Shown here: positions 54,106 through 63,809 of the stretch, in pieces
How the letters are laid out: each line of letters starts with the position of its first letter
How positions within the stretch are numbered: the stretch's first letter is position 1
Assembly (NCBI RefSeq): GCF_006716865.1
Contig: NZ_VFPT01000001.1
Location: forward strand, 3,467,001-3,531,000
Reading direction: 5' to 3'
DNA from: Roseinatronobacter monicus
GTDB taxonomy: Bacteria > Pseudomonadota > Alphaproteobacteria > Rhodobacterales > Rhodobacteraceae
DNA: 64,000 nucleotides
Translations under genes and position numbers: made by a program
The notes under the pieces: model-generated
Databases searched by the model: none
What the model saw: only the letters and a program-made list of their open reading frames with translations
What the model was told of the DNA's origin: nothing

Positions 54106-57100
54106 CTACATCTCTTCGACCATCACCACACCGCCCAGCGATTTCACAGCACCCTTGATCTGCGGTGTGATGGCAAACATCTGCCCGGTGTCGATGTCAT
54201 ATTCCTGACCCTTTGCCAGATCGGTCACGCAAAACCACAGCGGCCCGCGCGACCGCGCAGGCCCGTCTTTGTAGCGTGCCAGCAATGACGCAACCGAGGT
54301 GATGGCATCCGGCGACTCGATATGAATGCGCAAACCCGCCGCCCCTGCATCGGCGACAACGGAATCCACCGGTTGCACACCGCGCGCCAGCAGCTTGAGG
54401 GTTTCCGCTTCCATCGTTGCCTCGACGGTCAGGACAACATTTTGGCCTGCTTCCAGATACTGGCGACCGGCTTCCAGCGTGTCAGAGAAGACGGTCACTT
54501 CATACAGCCCAGTCGGGTCGGACAGTTGCACAAAGGCGAAGCGGTTGCCGCGCGCCGATTTGCGTTCCTGCCGACCGGACACTGCGCCCGCGATTCTGGC
54601 CACAAACGCCCCGCCTGCGGCTTTCTTCTCGACCTCGGCCAAGGTCAGGATTTGTTTGCGCTTCAGCGGGCCCGCGTAATCATCCAGCGGATGGCCGGAC
54701 AGATAAAAGCCCACAGCCAGATGTTCATGGCTCAGCCGTTCGGTTGGCAACCAGTCATCGACGGCGGCAAGGCGCGGCTCTGGGATGTCTTCGCCCGCTT
54801 CGCCAAACAGCGACACCTGATTGGAGGCGCGCGCTTCGTGGATTGCGGCGGAATAGGTGACCAGACCGTCAAGGCTGTCAAACACGCGGCGGCGATTGCG
54901 CTCTAACTGGTCAAAGGCACCTGCGCGCGCCAGCATTTCCAGCGGGCGCTTGCCCACGCGTTTCAGGTCCACGCGCCGCGCAAGGTCGAACAGGGTGGCA
55001 AAGGGTTTGTCACCGCGCGCCGCCACGATCAGGCGCATGGCCTCGACGCCCACATTCTTGAGCGCGCCAAGGCCGTAAACCAGCGCGCCATTTTGCACAT
55101 CGAACCGCGCACGAGAGCGGTTGACGCAAGGGGGCACGACCTCAATCTCCAACCGGTCTACTTCGCGTTTATAGACCGCAAGCTTGTCGGTCAGGTGCAA
55201 GTCGCAATTCATCACACCGGCCATGAATTCGACCGGGTAATTCGCCTTCAGATAGGCGGTCTGATAGCTGACCACGGCATAGGCGGCGGCGTGGGATTTG
55301 TTGAAGCCGTAATTGGCAAATTTCTCCAATAGGTCGAAGACTTCGCCTGCCTTTTTTTCATCAACCCCGTTGGAAATGGCCCCTTTCACGAATTTGGGGC
55401 GTTCCTTGGCCATTTCTTCGGCAATTTTCTTGCCCATGGCGCGGCGCAGAAGGTCGGCACCGCCGAGCGAATACCCGGCCATCACCTGCGCGATCTGCAT
55501 CACTTGTTCCTGATAGACGATAATACCTTGGGTTTCTTCCAGAATGAAATCAATCGAAGGGTGGATCGACTCCAGTGGCTTCAACCCGTTCTTCACCTCG
55601 CAATAGGTAGGAATATTCTCCATCGGGCCGGGGCGATATAGCGCCACAAGGGCGACGATATCCTCGATACAGGTCGGTTTCATGCGCCGCAGTGCATCCA
55701 TCATGCCCGAACTTTCCACCTGAAACACGGCGACAGTACGGGCGGAGGCATAAAGCTTGTAGGTCGCCTCATCATCCAGTGGAATGGCCGAGATATCCAG
55801 ATCAACCCCGCGACGGCGCAGCACCTCGATGGCGTTTTGAATAACCGTCAGGGTTTTCAGGCCCAGAAAGTCGAATTTCACCAACCCCGCCTGTTCGACC
55901 CATTTCATGTTGAATTGCGTAGCGGGCATGTCAGAGCGCTGGTCGCGATAGAGCGGCACCAGTTCGTCCAGCGGACGGTCGCCAATGACAACACCGGCCG
56001 CATGGGTCGACGCGTTGCGCAACAGCCCCTCGACTTTTTGCGCATGTGTCAGAAGCCGGTCTACAACCTCTTCTGATTTTGCCATCTCGCGCAAGCGCGG
56101 CTCGTCTGCCAGTGCCTTTTCGATGCTGACAGGCTTCACCCCCTCAACCGGGATCAGCTTGGACAGTTTGTCGACTTGCCCATAGGGCAGCTGCAACACG
56201 CGTCCGATATCGCGCACCGCCGCCTTGGACAGCAGCGCCCCAAAGGTGATGATCTGGCCCACTTTGTCATGACCGTATTTTTCCTGAGTGTAGCGGATCA
56301 CCTCTTCGCGACGGTCCATGCAGAAGTCGATGTCGAAATCCGGCATGGACACACGTTCGGGGTTCAGGAACCGCTCGAACAGCAGCGCATAACGCAGCGG
56401 GTCAAGGTCAGTGATGGTCAGCGCATAGGCGACCAGACTGCCCGCCCCGGACCCGCGACCGGGGCCAACAGGAATGTCATTGTCCTTGGCCCATTTGATG
56501 AAATCGGCCACGATCAGGAAGTAACCGGGAAAGCCCATTCCCTCGATGATACCCAACTCGAATTCCAGCCGCGCCTCGTATTCTGCGACCGGGGCGGCGT
56601 GGGGAATGACTGCCAGCCGCGCGTCCAGTCCGGCCTTGGCCTGGCGGCGCAGTTCCTGCACCTCGTCATCGGCGAAACGTGGCAGGATGGGCGCGCGTTT
56701 CTCGGCCTTGTAAGCGCAGCGCTGGGCGATCTCGACCGTGTTTTCCAACGCCTCTGGCAGATCGGCGAACAGCGCGGCCATTTCCTCGGGCGATTTCAGG
56801 TAGTGCTGCGGTGTCAGGCGGCGGCGGGGTGCTGCCTGATCGACATAGGTGCCATCCTTGATGCACAGCAGGGCATCATGCGCCTCATACATCTCGGGTT
56901 TCGGGAAATAGGCGTCATTTGTGGCGACCAGCGGTAGCTCTAGCGCATAGGCCATGTCGACAAAGGCGCGCTCAGTCACGCGCTCTGCTTCCATCATCTG
57001 GCCATCGCCATCGGCATGGCGCTGCAATTCGACATAAAGCCGGTTCGGAAAGGTCGCGTCCAGTCGCTCCATCAGTGCACGGGCTTTCGGCATCTGGTTG

Positions 57101-57549
57101 GTCTGGATCAGCTTGCCCACCGCGCCCTCGGCCCCGCCAGACAGGCAGATCAGACCTTCGGAATACTGATCCAGTTCTTCCAGCGTGACCTGCGGGACGG
57201 GCCGGTCCTTAGGCAGATACAGGCAGGAATTCAGCTTCATCAGGTTCATATAGCCGCGCTCGGACTGTGCCAGCAGCACAACGGGCGCGGGCATCCGCAG
57301 CTTTTCTCCCGGTGCGGGCGGGTCATAGGCGACTGATATCTGACAGCCCAGAATGGGTTGCAGCCCCGTGGTTGCGGCCAGAACGGAAAATTCCAGTGCG
57401 GCGAACATATTGTCGGTATCGGTCACTGCAATGGCTGGATAGCCCTTGGCAACACTGTCTTTTACCAGTTTCTTAAGCGGGAGTGCGCCCTCTAGCAGGG
57501 AATATTCCGTGTGGGTGCGCAGGTGAATGAAGCGAGGTGTTTGGGTCAT
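54106..57549 (-). CDS. dnaE: DNA polymerase III alpha subunit
   Basis: Replicative polymerase subunit, 1147 residues. Order: PHP domain (HLRTHTEYSLLEGALPLKK), polymerase palm with PGRGSGAGSLVAYAL and the catalytic Asp pair in MPDFDIDFCMDRREEV (about residue 390-410), fingers, then helix-hairpin-helix (VGVEAMRLIVAARG) and an OB domain (FVARIAGAVSGRQERKSARG). Length is normal for DnaE1. It stands alone on the minus strand, followed by the hairpin cluster. Confidence 0.97.
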   Translation of the reverse strand: MTQTPRFIHLRTHTEYSLLEGALPLKKLVKDSVAKGYPAIAVTDTDNMFAALEFSVLAATTGLQPILGCQISVAYDPPAPGEKLRMPAPVVLLAQSERGYMNLMKLNSCLYLPKDRPVPQVTLEELDQYSEGLICLSGGAEGAVGKLIQTNQMPKARALMERLDATFPNRLYVELQRHADGDGQMMEAERVTERAFVDMAYALELPLVATNDAYFPKPEMYEAHDALLCIKDGTYVDQAAPRRRLTPQHYLKSPEEMAALFADLPEALENTVEIAQRCAYKAEKRAPILPRFADDEVQELRRQAKAGLDARLAVIPHAAPVAEYEARLEFELGIIEGMGFPGYFLIVADFIKWAKDNDIPVGPGRGSGAGSLVAYALTITDLDPLRYALLFERFLNPERVSMPDFDIDFCMDRREEVIRYTQEKYGHDKVGQIITFGALLSKAAVRDIGRVLQLPYGQVDKLSKLIPVEGVKPVSIEKALADEPRLREMAKSEEVVDRLLTHAQKVEGLLRNASTHAAGVVIGDRPLDELVPLYRDQRSDMPATQFNMKWVEQAGLVKFDFLGLKTLTVIQNAIEVLRRRGVDLDISAIPLDDEATYKLYASARTVAVFQVESSGMMDALRRMKPTCIEDIVALVALYRPGPMENIPTYCEVKNGLKPLESIHPSIDFILEETQGIIVYQEQVMQIAQVMAGYSLGGADLLRRAMGKKIAEEMAKERPKFVKGAISNGVDEKKAGEVFDLLEKFANYGFNKSHAAAYAVVSYQTAYLKANYPVEFMAGVMNCDLHLTDKLAVYKREVDRLEIEVVPPCVNRSRARFDVQNGALVYGLGALKNVGVEAMRLIVAARGDKPFATLFDLARRVDLKRVGKRPLEMLARAGAFDQLERNRRRVFDSLDGLVTYSAAIHEARASNQVSLFGEAGEDIPEPRLAAVDDWLPTERLSHEHLAVGFYLSGHPLDDYAGPLKRKQILTLAEVEKKAAGGAFVARIAGAVSGRQERKSARGNRFAFVQLSDPTGLYEVTVFSDTLEAGRQYLEAGQNVVLTVEATMEAETLKLLARGVQPVDSVVADAGAAGLRIHIESPDAITSVASLLARYKDGPARSRGPLWFCVTDLAKGQEYDIDTGQMFAITPQIKGAVKSLGGVVMVEEM

Positions 57550-57598
57550 GGCGAGAGTATAGGCTGCGCGGACGAGGCAGGAAAGGGATCAATGATTA

Positions 57599-57613
57599 TC
57601 AATGAGGCATTGA
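57599..57613. promoter_or_regulatory. Palindrome TCAATG-AGG-CATTGA upstream of importer operon
   Basis: A perfect 6+3+6 inverted repeat about 110 bases before the importer ATPase gene, in a short AT-rich stretch that also holds a nearby direct repeat TCAATGATTA. It has the size of an operator; the binding protein is not known. Confidence 0.4.
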
Positions 57614-57722
57614 TTCAGTCTCGCCGGTCTGAGATTAGTTTTTCCTTGTGTCACAGCGCTCATACGGCTTTGCTGACACCAAGCAAAGAGCCATGCAAGG
57701 CCACTGACAGGGGGATAAAATC

Positions 57723-59249
57723 ATGCGCAAGCCATTGCTGCGCCTTGAGGGGCTGACCAAAGCTTATCCCGGCGTTCTCGCCAATGATGACGTGTCCTTC
57801 GAGATTGGCGAAGGGCAGATGCACGCGCTTTTGGGCGAGAATGGCGCGGGCAAATCGACGCTGGTGAAAATGATCTATGGGCTGGTCAAGCCTGACAAGG
57901 GCACGATGACCTTGCGCGACCAGCCATTCGCGCCGGCCCAGCCCTCGGATGCGCGGCGCAATGGTGTGGCGATGGTGTTCCAGCATTTCAGCCTGTTCGA
58001 TGCGATGGACGTGGCCGAGAACGTCGCGCTGGGTATGGAAAACCCGCCCCCCTTGCGCGATCTGGCGCGCCGCATCCGCGATGTATCCGAAGCATATGGC
58101 CTGCCGCTGGACCCGACGCGACTGGTGGGTGAACTGTCCGCAGGCGAGCGGCAGCGCGTGGAAATCGTGCGCTGTTTGCTGCAAGACCCCAAGCTGCTGA
58201 TTATGGACGAGCCGACCTCGGTGCTGACCCCGCAAGAGGTGGACATTTTGTTCCGCACGCTGCGCAAACTGTCATCCGAAGGCACGGCCATTCTTTATAT
58301 CTCGCACAAGCTGGAAGAAATCCGCGCGCTGTGCGACGAGGCCACGATTCTGCGCGGGGGGCGCAAGATTGCCACCTGTGACCCGCGCGAGAAAACCGCG
58401 CGCGAGTTGGCAGAGTTGATGGTGGGGCAAGTGCTGCACCCGCCCGCGCGGCCCGCGCGGCCTGTGGGCGATGTGGTGCTGGCGGTGGACAACCTTTCGC
58501 TGAAATCCAACAACCCGTTTGGCACCTCGCTCAAGGATATTTCCTTCACTTTGCGCGCGGGCGAGGTTCTGGGAATTGCGGGCGTGGCGGGTAATGGGCA
58601 GGATGAATTGTTGCTGATGCTGTCGGGCGAGTTGCTGTCGCCATCGGCGCAGGTCCAATTAAAAGGGTTGCCTGTGGGCCATCTGGGGCCGAATGGTCGG
58701 CGCAAGCGCGGGTTGGTCAGCGCGCCCGAAGAGCGCCTCGGCCACGCCGCTGCCCCGGATATGAGCCTGACCGCGAATGCGCTCCTCTCGGCAAGTGCGC
58801 GCAAGAGGCTGGCCAAGAAAGGTTTTATCGACTGGGGCGCCAGCGAGGCTTTTGCCCGCGAGATCATCGCCCGCTTTGATGTGCGCACCCCCGGCCCGCA
58901 TGTGCTGGCCCGCGCATTATCAGGCGGGAATTTGCAGAAATTTGTCATCGGCCGCGAGATCGAACTTGATCCCGATGTCATCATCGTCAACCAGCCTACT
59001 TGGGGCGTGGATGCCAGCGCCGCTGCGACCATCCGTCAGGCCCTGCTCGATCTGGCAAGCAAGGGGGCGGCTGTGCTGGTAATTTCTCAGGATCTGGATG
59101 AATTGCTGGAAGTGGCCGACAGCTTCGCGGCCTTGAATGAGGGGCGTCTGACCAGAGTGCGCTCTTCCAAAGGGCTGACAGTCGAAGAGATCGGCCTGAT
59201 GATGGGCGGGGCGCATGATATGCATGTGGCACAGGTGGCAAGCGCATGA
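57723..59249 (+). CDS. BMP-type nucleoside/sugar ABC importer, ATP-binding subunit (two ABC domains)
   Basis: A 508-residue tandem ATPase (RbsA/NupA-like). The first half has Walker A GENGAGKST near residue 38 and signature LSAGERQRVEI; the second has GVAGNGQDELLLML in place of Walker A and signature LSGGNLQKFVIGREI. The degenerate second nucleotide site is normal for this family. ATG at 57723 with AGGGGGA just before it. It overlaps the next gene by 4 bases; with the two permeases and the BMP receptor it makes a complete importer. Confidence 0.92.
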   Translation: MRKPLLRLEGLTKAYPGVLANDDVSFEIGEGQMHALLGENGAGKSTLVKMIYGLVKPDKGTMTLRDQPFAPAQPSDARRNGVAMVFQHFSLFDAMDVAENVALGMENPPPLRDLARRIRDVSEAYGLPLDPTRLVGELSAGERQRVEIVRCLLQDPKLLIMDEPTSVLTPQEVDILFRTLRKLSSEGTAILYISHKLEEIRALCDEATILRGGRKIATCDPREKTARELAELMVGQVLHPPARPARPVGDVVLAVDNLSLKSNNPFGTSLKDISFTLRAGEVLGIAGVAGNGQDELLLMLSGELLSPSAQVQLKGLPVGHLGPNGRRKRGLVSAPEERLGHAAAPDMSLTANALLSASARKRLAKKGFIDWGASEAFAREIIARFDVRTPGPHVLARALSGGNLQKFVIGREIELDPDVIIVNQPTWGVDASAAATIRQALLDLASKGAAVLVISQDLDELLEVADSFAALNEGRLTRVRSSKGLTVEEIGLMMGGAHDMHVAQVASA

Positions 59250-60331
59250 TCCGGCTAGAAAAACGTAAAGAGCCATCGAAATTCTGGCGCATTGCCAACC
59301 CGTTTCTGGCCGTCGCGCTAACAATGCTTGCGGGCGGGATCATGTTTGCCATGTTGGGCAAAGACCCGTTTGTAGCGATCCGGCTGATTTTCTTTGACCC
59401 GATCTTTTCCGAGACATTCGCCAGCTATTCGCGCCCGCAACTGTTGATAAAATCCGCCCCCCTGATCCTGATTGCGGTGGGGCTGGCCATTGGTTTCAAG
59501 GCCAATGTCTGGAATATCGGGGCCGAAGGGCAGTATATCATCGGTGCGCTGTTCGGCGCCGGTGTTGCGCTGGCATTCTTTCCTGCGCCGGGGTGGTATA
59601 TCTTCCCGCTGATGGTGCTGGCGGGGGCGTTTGGCGGATTTCTCTGGGCGATGATCCCTGCAATCCTGAAAACGCGCTTTAACACCAATGAAATCCTTGT
59701 CTCACTGCTGCTGGTCTATGTGGCCGAGCGCATTCTGGCGGCCATGTCGCTGGGCCTGATGCGCAATCCTGACATTGCGGGGTTCCCCGGTTCGCGCGAC
59801 CTGCGCCGTTACGAGGCCGCGCATAATGCCGAGTTGTTTGCAAATACGGGTATTCATTGGGGTGTTGTCGCGGCATTGATCGCAGTCATCTTTGCCTATG
59901 CGATGATGACGCGGCATATGTTGGGCTTTCATATTCAACTGGCCGGACAAGCGCCGCGCGCGGCACGCTTTGGGGGCGTATCGCCCGCTCGGCTGGTGGT
60001 GGTGTGTCTGGGAATATCAGGGGCGCTGGCGGGGCTTGCGGGCATGTTCGAGGTGTCTGGCCCCGGCGGGCAAGTGCGGATCGAATTTGCCAGCGGATAT
60101 GGCTTTACAGCGATCATCGTGGCCTTTTTGGGCCGGTTGAACCCGTTTGGTATTGTGTTGGCGGGGTTGTTGCTGGGCCTGACCTATATTGGCGGTGAAC
60201 TCAGCCAGATGATGCTGCAATTGCCCGGTGCCGCCATTCAGGTATTTCAGGGGATGCTGCTGTTCTTTCTGCTCGCGCTGGATTTCCAGACGAATTATCG
60301 CTTACGGCTGACAAGGGGGGCCAGCGCATGA
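59246..60331 (+). CDS. ABC importer permease 1 (NupB/YufP-like)
   Basis: A 361-residue inner-membrane permease of the branched-chain/ribose-type family, with about eight to ten hydrophobic segments and the GFKANVWNIGAEGQYIIGAL motif of nucleoside and simple-sugar systems. ATGA overlap with the ATPase gene before it and with the second permease after it. Confidence 0.9.
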   Translation: MIRLEKRKEPSKFWRIANPFLAVALTMLAGGIMFAMLGKDPFVAIRLIFFDPIFSETFASYSRPQLLIKSAPLILIAVGLAIGFKANVWNIGAEGQYIIGALFGAGVALAFFPAPGWYIFPLMVLAGAFGGFLWAMIPAILKTRFNTNEILVSLLLVYVAERILAAMSLGLMRNPDIAGFPGSRDLRRYEAAHNAELFANTGIHWGVVAALIAVIFAYAMMTRHMLGFHIQLAGQAPRAARFGGVSPARLVVVCLGISGALAGLAGMFEVSGPGGQVRIEFASGYGFTAIIVAFLGRLNPFGIVLAGLLLGLTYIGGELSQMMLQLPGAAIQVFQGMLLFFLLALDFQTNYRLRLTRGASA

Positions 60332-61257
60332 TCCTTGGATCAATCAATCCTGCGGTGCTGATGGCCGCGCTGATGGTGGCCGCAACACCGATCCTGCTGG
60401 CCGCTATCGGCGAGTTGGTGGTGGAGAAGTCGGGCGTTCTGAACCTTGGCGTCGAGGGGATGATGATTATGGGCGCTTGTGTGGGCTTTATCATCGCCGT
60501 CAATACCGGCAGCCCGTTCATTGGCTTCATCGGTGCGGCACTGGGGGGCATGGCGCTGTCGTTGCTGTTTGCGTTGCTGACACAGGCGCTGATGACCAAT
60601 CAGGTTGCCTCTGGACTGGCGCTGACGTTGTTCGGGCTGGGGCTGACGGCGCTTTTGGGCCAGCGCTATGTGGGCATCACCCCGCCGCGCACGCCCAAGC
60701 TGGACCTTGGGTTTCTGTCCGATATCCCGTTTCTGGGACGGGCGCTGTTCACGCATGATATCGTGGTTTATCTGACAATCGCGCTGGTGGGCGCTGTCTG
60801 GTGGTTCTTGAAATACAGCCGCGCGGGCATGATCCTGCGCGCGGTGGGCGAGAACCACGATGCCGCCCATGCGCTGGGCTATCATGTCAAGCGCGTGCGC
60901 GTGCTGGCGATCATGTTTGGTGGCGCTTGTGCGGGGCTGGGGGGCGCGTATCTGTCGCTGATCCGCGTGCCGCAATGGACCGAAGGCATGACCGTGGGGG
61001 CGGGCTGGATTGCGCTGGCGCTGGTGGTGTTTGCAAGCTGGCGGCCGTGGCGCGCAATGGCGGGTGCCTATCTGTTTGGCGGCATAGTTGTGCTACAACT
61101 GAATTTGCAGGCCGCAGGCGTTCGTATTCCGGTCGAGTACTTGTCAATGTCACCGTACCTGATAACCATCCTTGTGCTTGTCATCATCTCATCGGGCAAG
61201 GGGCGCTCATTGAACGCGCCGGGCTCGTTGAACAAACCTTTCCACGCCTCGAGTTGA
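60328..61257 (+). CDS. ABC importer permease 2 (NupC/YufQ-like)
   Basis: A 309-residue permease with the paired motif EKSGVLNLGVEGMMIMGA and multiple membrane helices. ATG overlaps the stop of permease 1 (ATGA). Its C-terminal end ILVLVIISSGK matches the family. Confidence 0.9.
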   Translation: MILGSINPAVLMAALMVAATPILLAAIGELVVEKSGVLNLGVEGMMIMGACVGFIIAVNTGSPFIGFIGAALGGMALSLLFALLTQALMTNQVASGLALTLFGLGLTALLGQRYVGITPPRTPKLDLGFLSDIPFLGRALFTHDIVVYLTIALVGAVWWFLKYSRAGMILRAVGENHDAAHALGYHVKRVRVLAIMFGGACAGLGGAYLSLIRVPQWTEGMTVGAGWIALALVVFASWRPWRAMAGAYLFGGIVVLQLNLQAAGVRIPVEYLSMSPYLITILVLVIISSGKGRSLNAPGSLNKPFHASS

Positions 61258-61289
61258 GGCAAAACGCTGCCAACAGGGAGACCACAAAC

Positions 61290-62354
61290 ATGAAAAAACT
61301 GGTTACAGCCGCTGTGCTGAGTGCTGCACTCGCCACACCGGCCTTTGCCGACACGACCAAGATCGGCTTCATCTATATCGGCCCGGTGGGGGATTTTGGC
61401 TGGACCGCTGGTCATGACCGCGCCCGTCAGGAATTGCAGGACCATTTCGGGGATGCGGTCGAGACGAACATTGTCGAGAATGTCGATTATGGCGCAGATG
61501 CCGAGCGTGTTATGACACAAATGGCCATTTCGGGCACTGATGTGATCTTCGCGGCCTCTTTCGGCTATGGCCCAGATGTCAATGCTGTGGCGGGCCGCTT
61601 CCCCGATGTCCACTTCCAGCATGCGACCGGCTATATTCAGGAACACGACAACATCTCGCTGTATGATGCACGCTTCTATGAGGGGCGCGCGGTCTTGGGT
61701 CATGTTGCAGGCAAGATGACCGAAACCAACACCATCGGTTACATCGCCTCATTCCCGATCCCGGCTGTGGTTTCTGGCATCAATTCGGCTTATCTGCACG
61801 CCAAAGCTGTGAACCCGGATGTGAATTTCCGCATCATCTGGACCTATTCGTGGTTTGACCCAGCGCTGGAAGCAGACGCCGCCGAAACACTGATCGAGCA
61901 GGGCGCAGATGTGATCATGCAGCACACCGATTCCACTGCCGCCATTCGCGTTGCCGAAGATGCAGGCGTCATGGCCTTTGGGCAGGCCAGCGACATGGTC
62001 GATTTCGGCCCGACCGCGCATCTGTCTGCCATTGTTGACCGCTGGGCACCCTATTACATCGACCGCATTCAGGCGGTGAAAGATGGCACTTGGGAAGCGC
62101 AAAACTCTTGGATGGGCTTTGCCGAAGGCGTGATCGAGATGGCACCTTGGAATGACCGCGTTCCGGCAGAATTGCAGGAAGAGGCGGATGCCCTTGTCGC
62201 ATCCATAGCGGCGGGCGAATATCACCCCTTCACAGGTCCGATCAACCGCCAGGACGGCACACCTTGGCTGGCTGATGGCGAAGTGGCCGAAGATGGCGCG
62301 CTTGCCACGATGGATTTCTACGTCGAAGGGATCACCGGAGAGTTCCCCAACTAA
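61290..62354 (+). CDS. BMP family ABC transporter substrate-binding protein
   Basis: A 354-residue periplasmic receptor: signal peptide MKKLVTAAVLSAALATPAFA, then the basic membrane protein fold (KIGFIYIGPVGDFGWTAGHD, VIFAASFGYGPDV, IMQHTDSTA, VDRWAPYYIDRIQAV). Members bind nucleosides or purines; the ligand is not shown. The ATG is at 61290 with GGGAG upstream; the open frame that runs back to 60801 lies inside the permease gene. Confidence 0.92.
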   Translation: MKKLVTAAVLSAALATPAFADTTKIGFIYIGPVGDFGWTAGHDRARQELQDHFGDAVETNIVENVDYGADAERVMTQMAISGTDVIFAASFGYGPDVNAVAGRFPDVHFQHATGYIQEHDNISLYDARFYEGRAVLGHVAGKMTETNTIGYIASFPIPAVVSGINSAYLHAKAVNPDVNFRIIWTYSWFDPALEADAAETLIEQGADVIMQHTDSTAAIRVAEDAGVMAFGQASDMVDFGPTAHLSAIVDRWAPYYIDRIQAVKDGTWEAQNSWMGFAEGVIEMAPWNDRVPAELQEEADALVASIAAGEYHPFTGPINRQDGTPWLADGEVAEDGALATMDFYVEGITGEFPN

Positions 62355-62374
62355 TCCCGACCCCATACACAGAC

Positions 62375-62406
62375 AAAGCCCCCGGACATGCGCCGGGGGC
62401 TTTTTT
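62375..62406 (+). terminator. Terminator of importer operon
   Basis: AAAGCCCCCGG / CCGGGGGCTTT stem with a 7-base loop and a run of T, 20 bases after the last stop. Confidence 0.9.
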
Positions 62407-62562
62407 CTGGCGTTTGCCGCCCTTGTGGCAAGCTGTGCCAGCGCGACGACACACAAGGGCGCGCATCCTTGATTTCAGCGCCGCGAAATGGCCTGCGCTT
62501 TGGCCCGATACCAATACCCGTGGCAAGAAAGATAACTAACAGCGGTATCAAAACGCAGGCGC

Positions 62563-62590
62563 CTTGGTCCGATACCTCGACCGGACCAAG
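62563..62590 (-). terminator. Hairpin downstream of Gly-rich protein gene
   Basis: A 9-bp stem CTTGGTCCG / CGGACCAAG with a 10-base loop, 12 bases after the stop of the minus-strand gene. No clear T run follows in that direction, so termination is tentative. Confidence 0.5.
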
Positions 62591-62602
62591 TTCTTGTTTC
62601 AG

Positions 62603-63397
62603 TTATTGCATCAGCGCCGAGACAAGCCTGTCCAGCGTCGTGTTCACGACAAGGCCTTGGGCCGTGGCGCGCCCGCCTGTTGTCGGGTATTCGACGCAGC
62701 CACCGCTGGGGACAGCCTGCGTGCTGACCGCCACACGCACACGCGTCAGGTCCGAGCCGCTGGTATAACCCCCAACAACATTTCCGAGGAAGACATTGTC
62801 ACGATCAAACACGGCCACGCCATTCAGCACATCATAATTTCCGGCTGCCGAACACCGGCTTGATGCCGCGGATCTTGGGGCGCTCTGAAGCGCAGTTGCA
62901 TTCGGGATACCAATTCCGCCGCCACCGTTATCACCGCCGGTGCCACCGCCACCACCGTTGTTCCCGCCACCGTTGCTTCCGCCACCGTTACCGCCGCCGC
63001 CGTTGTTCCCGCCGCCATTATCGCCGCCACCGTTGTCGCCGCCGCCATTACCGCCGTCGCCGCCACCGCCGCCGGTGCCAACACTGACAGAGGCTGTGCT
63101 ATCGCCACCGACCGTGGCATCTGCGCTCACTCCGCCGACCCCTACTGAAACGCCAACGGTACTGCCTGTCGACTCGCCCGTGCCCGAAGCGGTCACAGTC
63201 CCGCTGGTTGCCTTGCTGGTCACGCTGCCGACAGCATCTACAGTGCTATCAACCGTACTGGTCAGTGATCCAAGCAAGCTAGAGGCTTGTACCGGCTGAA
63301 CCAGCGCCGTTGCCCCCAGTAAGGCGGCGGCTGCAAGCAAATACTTGCGCGGTACTGTAAATGTTTTTGGTTTATTTTTTGTAAATTTAAGTGGCAT
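62603..63397 (-). CDS. Secreted protein with a long Gly/Asn-rich repeat
   Basis: A 264-residue protein. An N-terminal signal (basic KNKPKTFTVPRKY, then LLAAAALLGATALVQPVQA) is followed by a Val/Ser/Thr-rich segment, then about 55 residues made of GGGDN, GGGNN and GGGSN units (residues ~108-163), then a globular-looking C-terminal part with two cysteines (RCSAAGNYDVLNG, GGCVEYP). ATG at 63397 with AGGAG 8 bases upstream. Secreted Gly-rich proteins often have surface or matrix roles; there is no motif to name one. The repeat unit count is prone to slippage. Confidence 0.75.
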   Translation of the reverse strand: MPLKFTKNKPKTFTVPRKYLLAAAALLGATALVQPVQASSLLGSLTSTVDSTVDAVGSVTSKATSGTVTASGTGESTGSTVGVSVGVGGVSADATVGGDSTASVSVGTGGGGGDGGNGGGDNGGGDNGGGNNGGGGNGGGSNGGGNNGGGGGTGGDNGGGGIGIPNATALQSAPRSAASSRCSAAGNYDVLNGVAVFDRDNVFLGNVVGGYTSGSDLTRVRVAVSTQAVPSGGCVEYPTTGGRATAQGLVVNTTLDRLVSALMQ

Positions 63398-63809
63398 GTG
63401 CGATCTCCTGATCTGTCACCCTTGACGTTACAGATTTGCCAGATAGCCTTTGAATAACCACACTCTTAACGCAAGCAACGCCACCTGACCCGATATCGGT
63501 TTGGCACAATTCGGTGCATCCCCTTACAAAAGGGATACACAGTTTGTTTACTTCGGCAAAGGGTGGTTATTAAATAACCCATTGAATTACAATAAAAATA
63601 GCACCAAAGCCGTATGGGCTTCATACTAAGATACGATAAACTTTGAGCTTTGATCGCGCATGCACAATAGGTGCGATTGCTGTTTGTCGCCAGTTGTCAT
63701 AACCGAAATGAATCAGTTTGCGGAAAAATTGCTGCAAAAGGTGTAAATTTTCAGAATCATGAGAATCCAGACTATCGGTGTATAAACGCACGCCCCGAAT
63801 CCTCTTCTT
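63398..63809. other. AT-rich region without a clear gene
   Basis: About 410 bases with distinctly lower GC than the window average (for example near 63540-63610 and 63690-63780). It should hold the promoter for the Gly-rich protein gene. Short frames within it (minus strand 63713-63910) have no recognisable content. Confidence 0.5.

Noticed and set aside
60801..61289. Upstream extension of the BMP receptor gene
   Set aside because: It lies inside permease 2; the signal peptide starts at 61290.
62930..63080. CRISPR-like repeated pattern
   Set aside because: The period is of codon size (GCC/CCG triplets) and in frame with the Gly-rich protein; there are no spacers.
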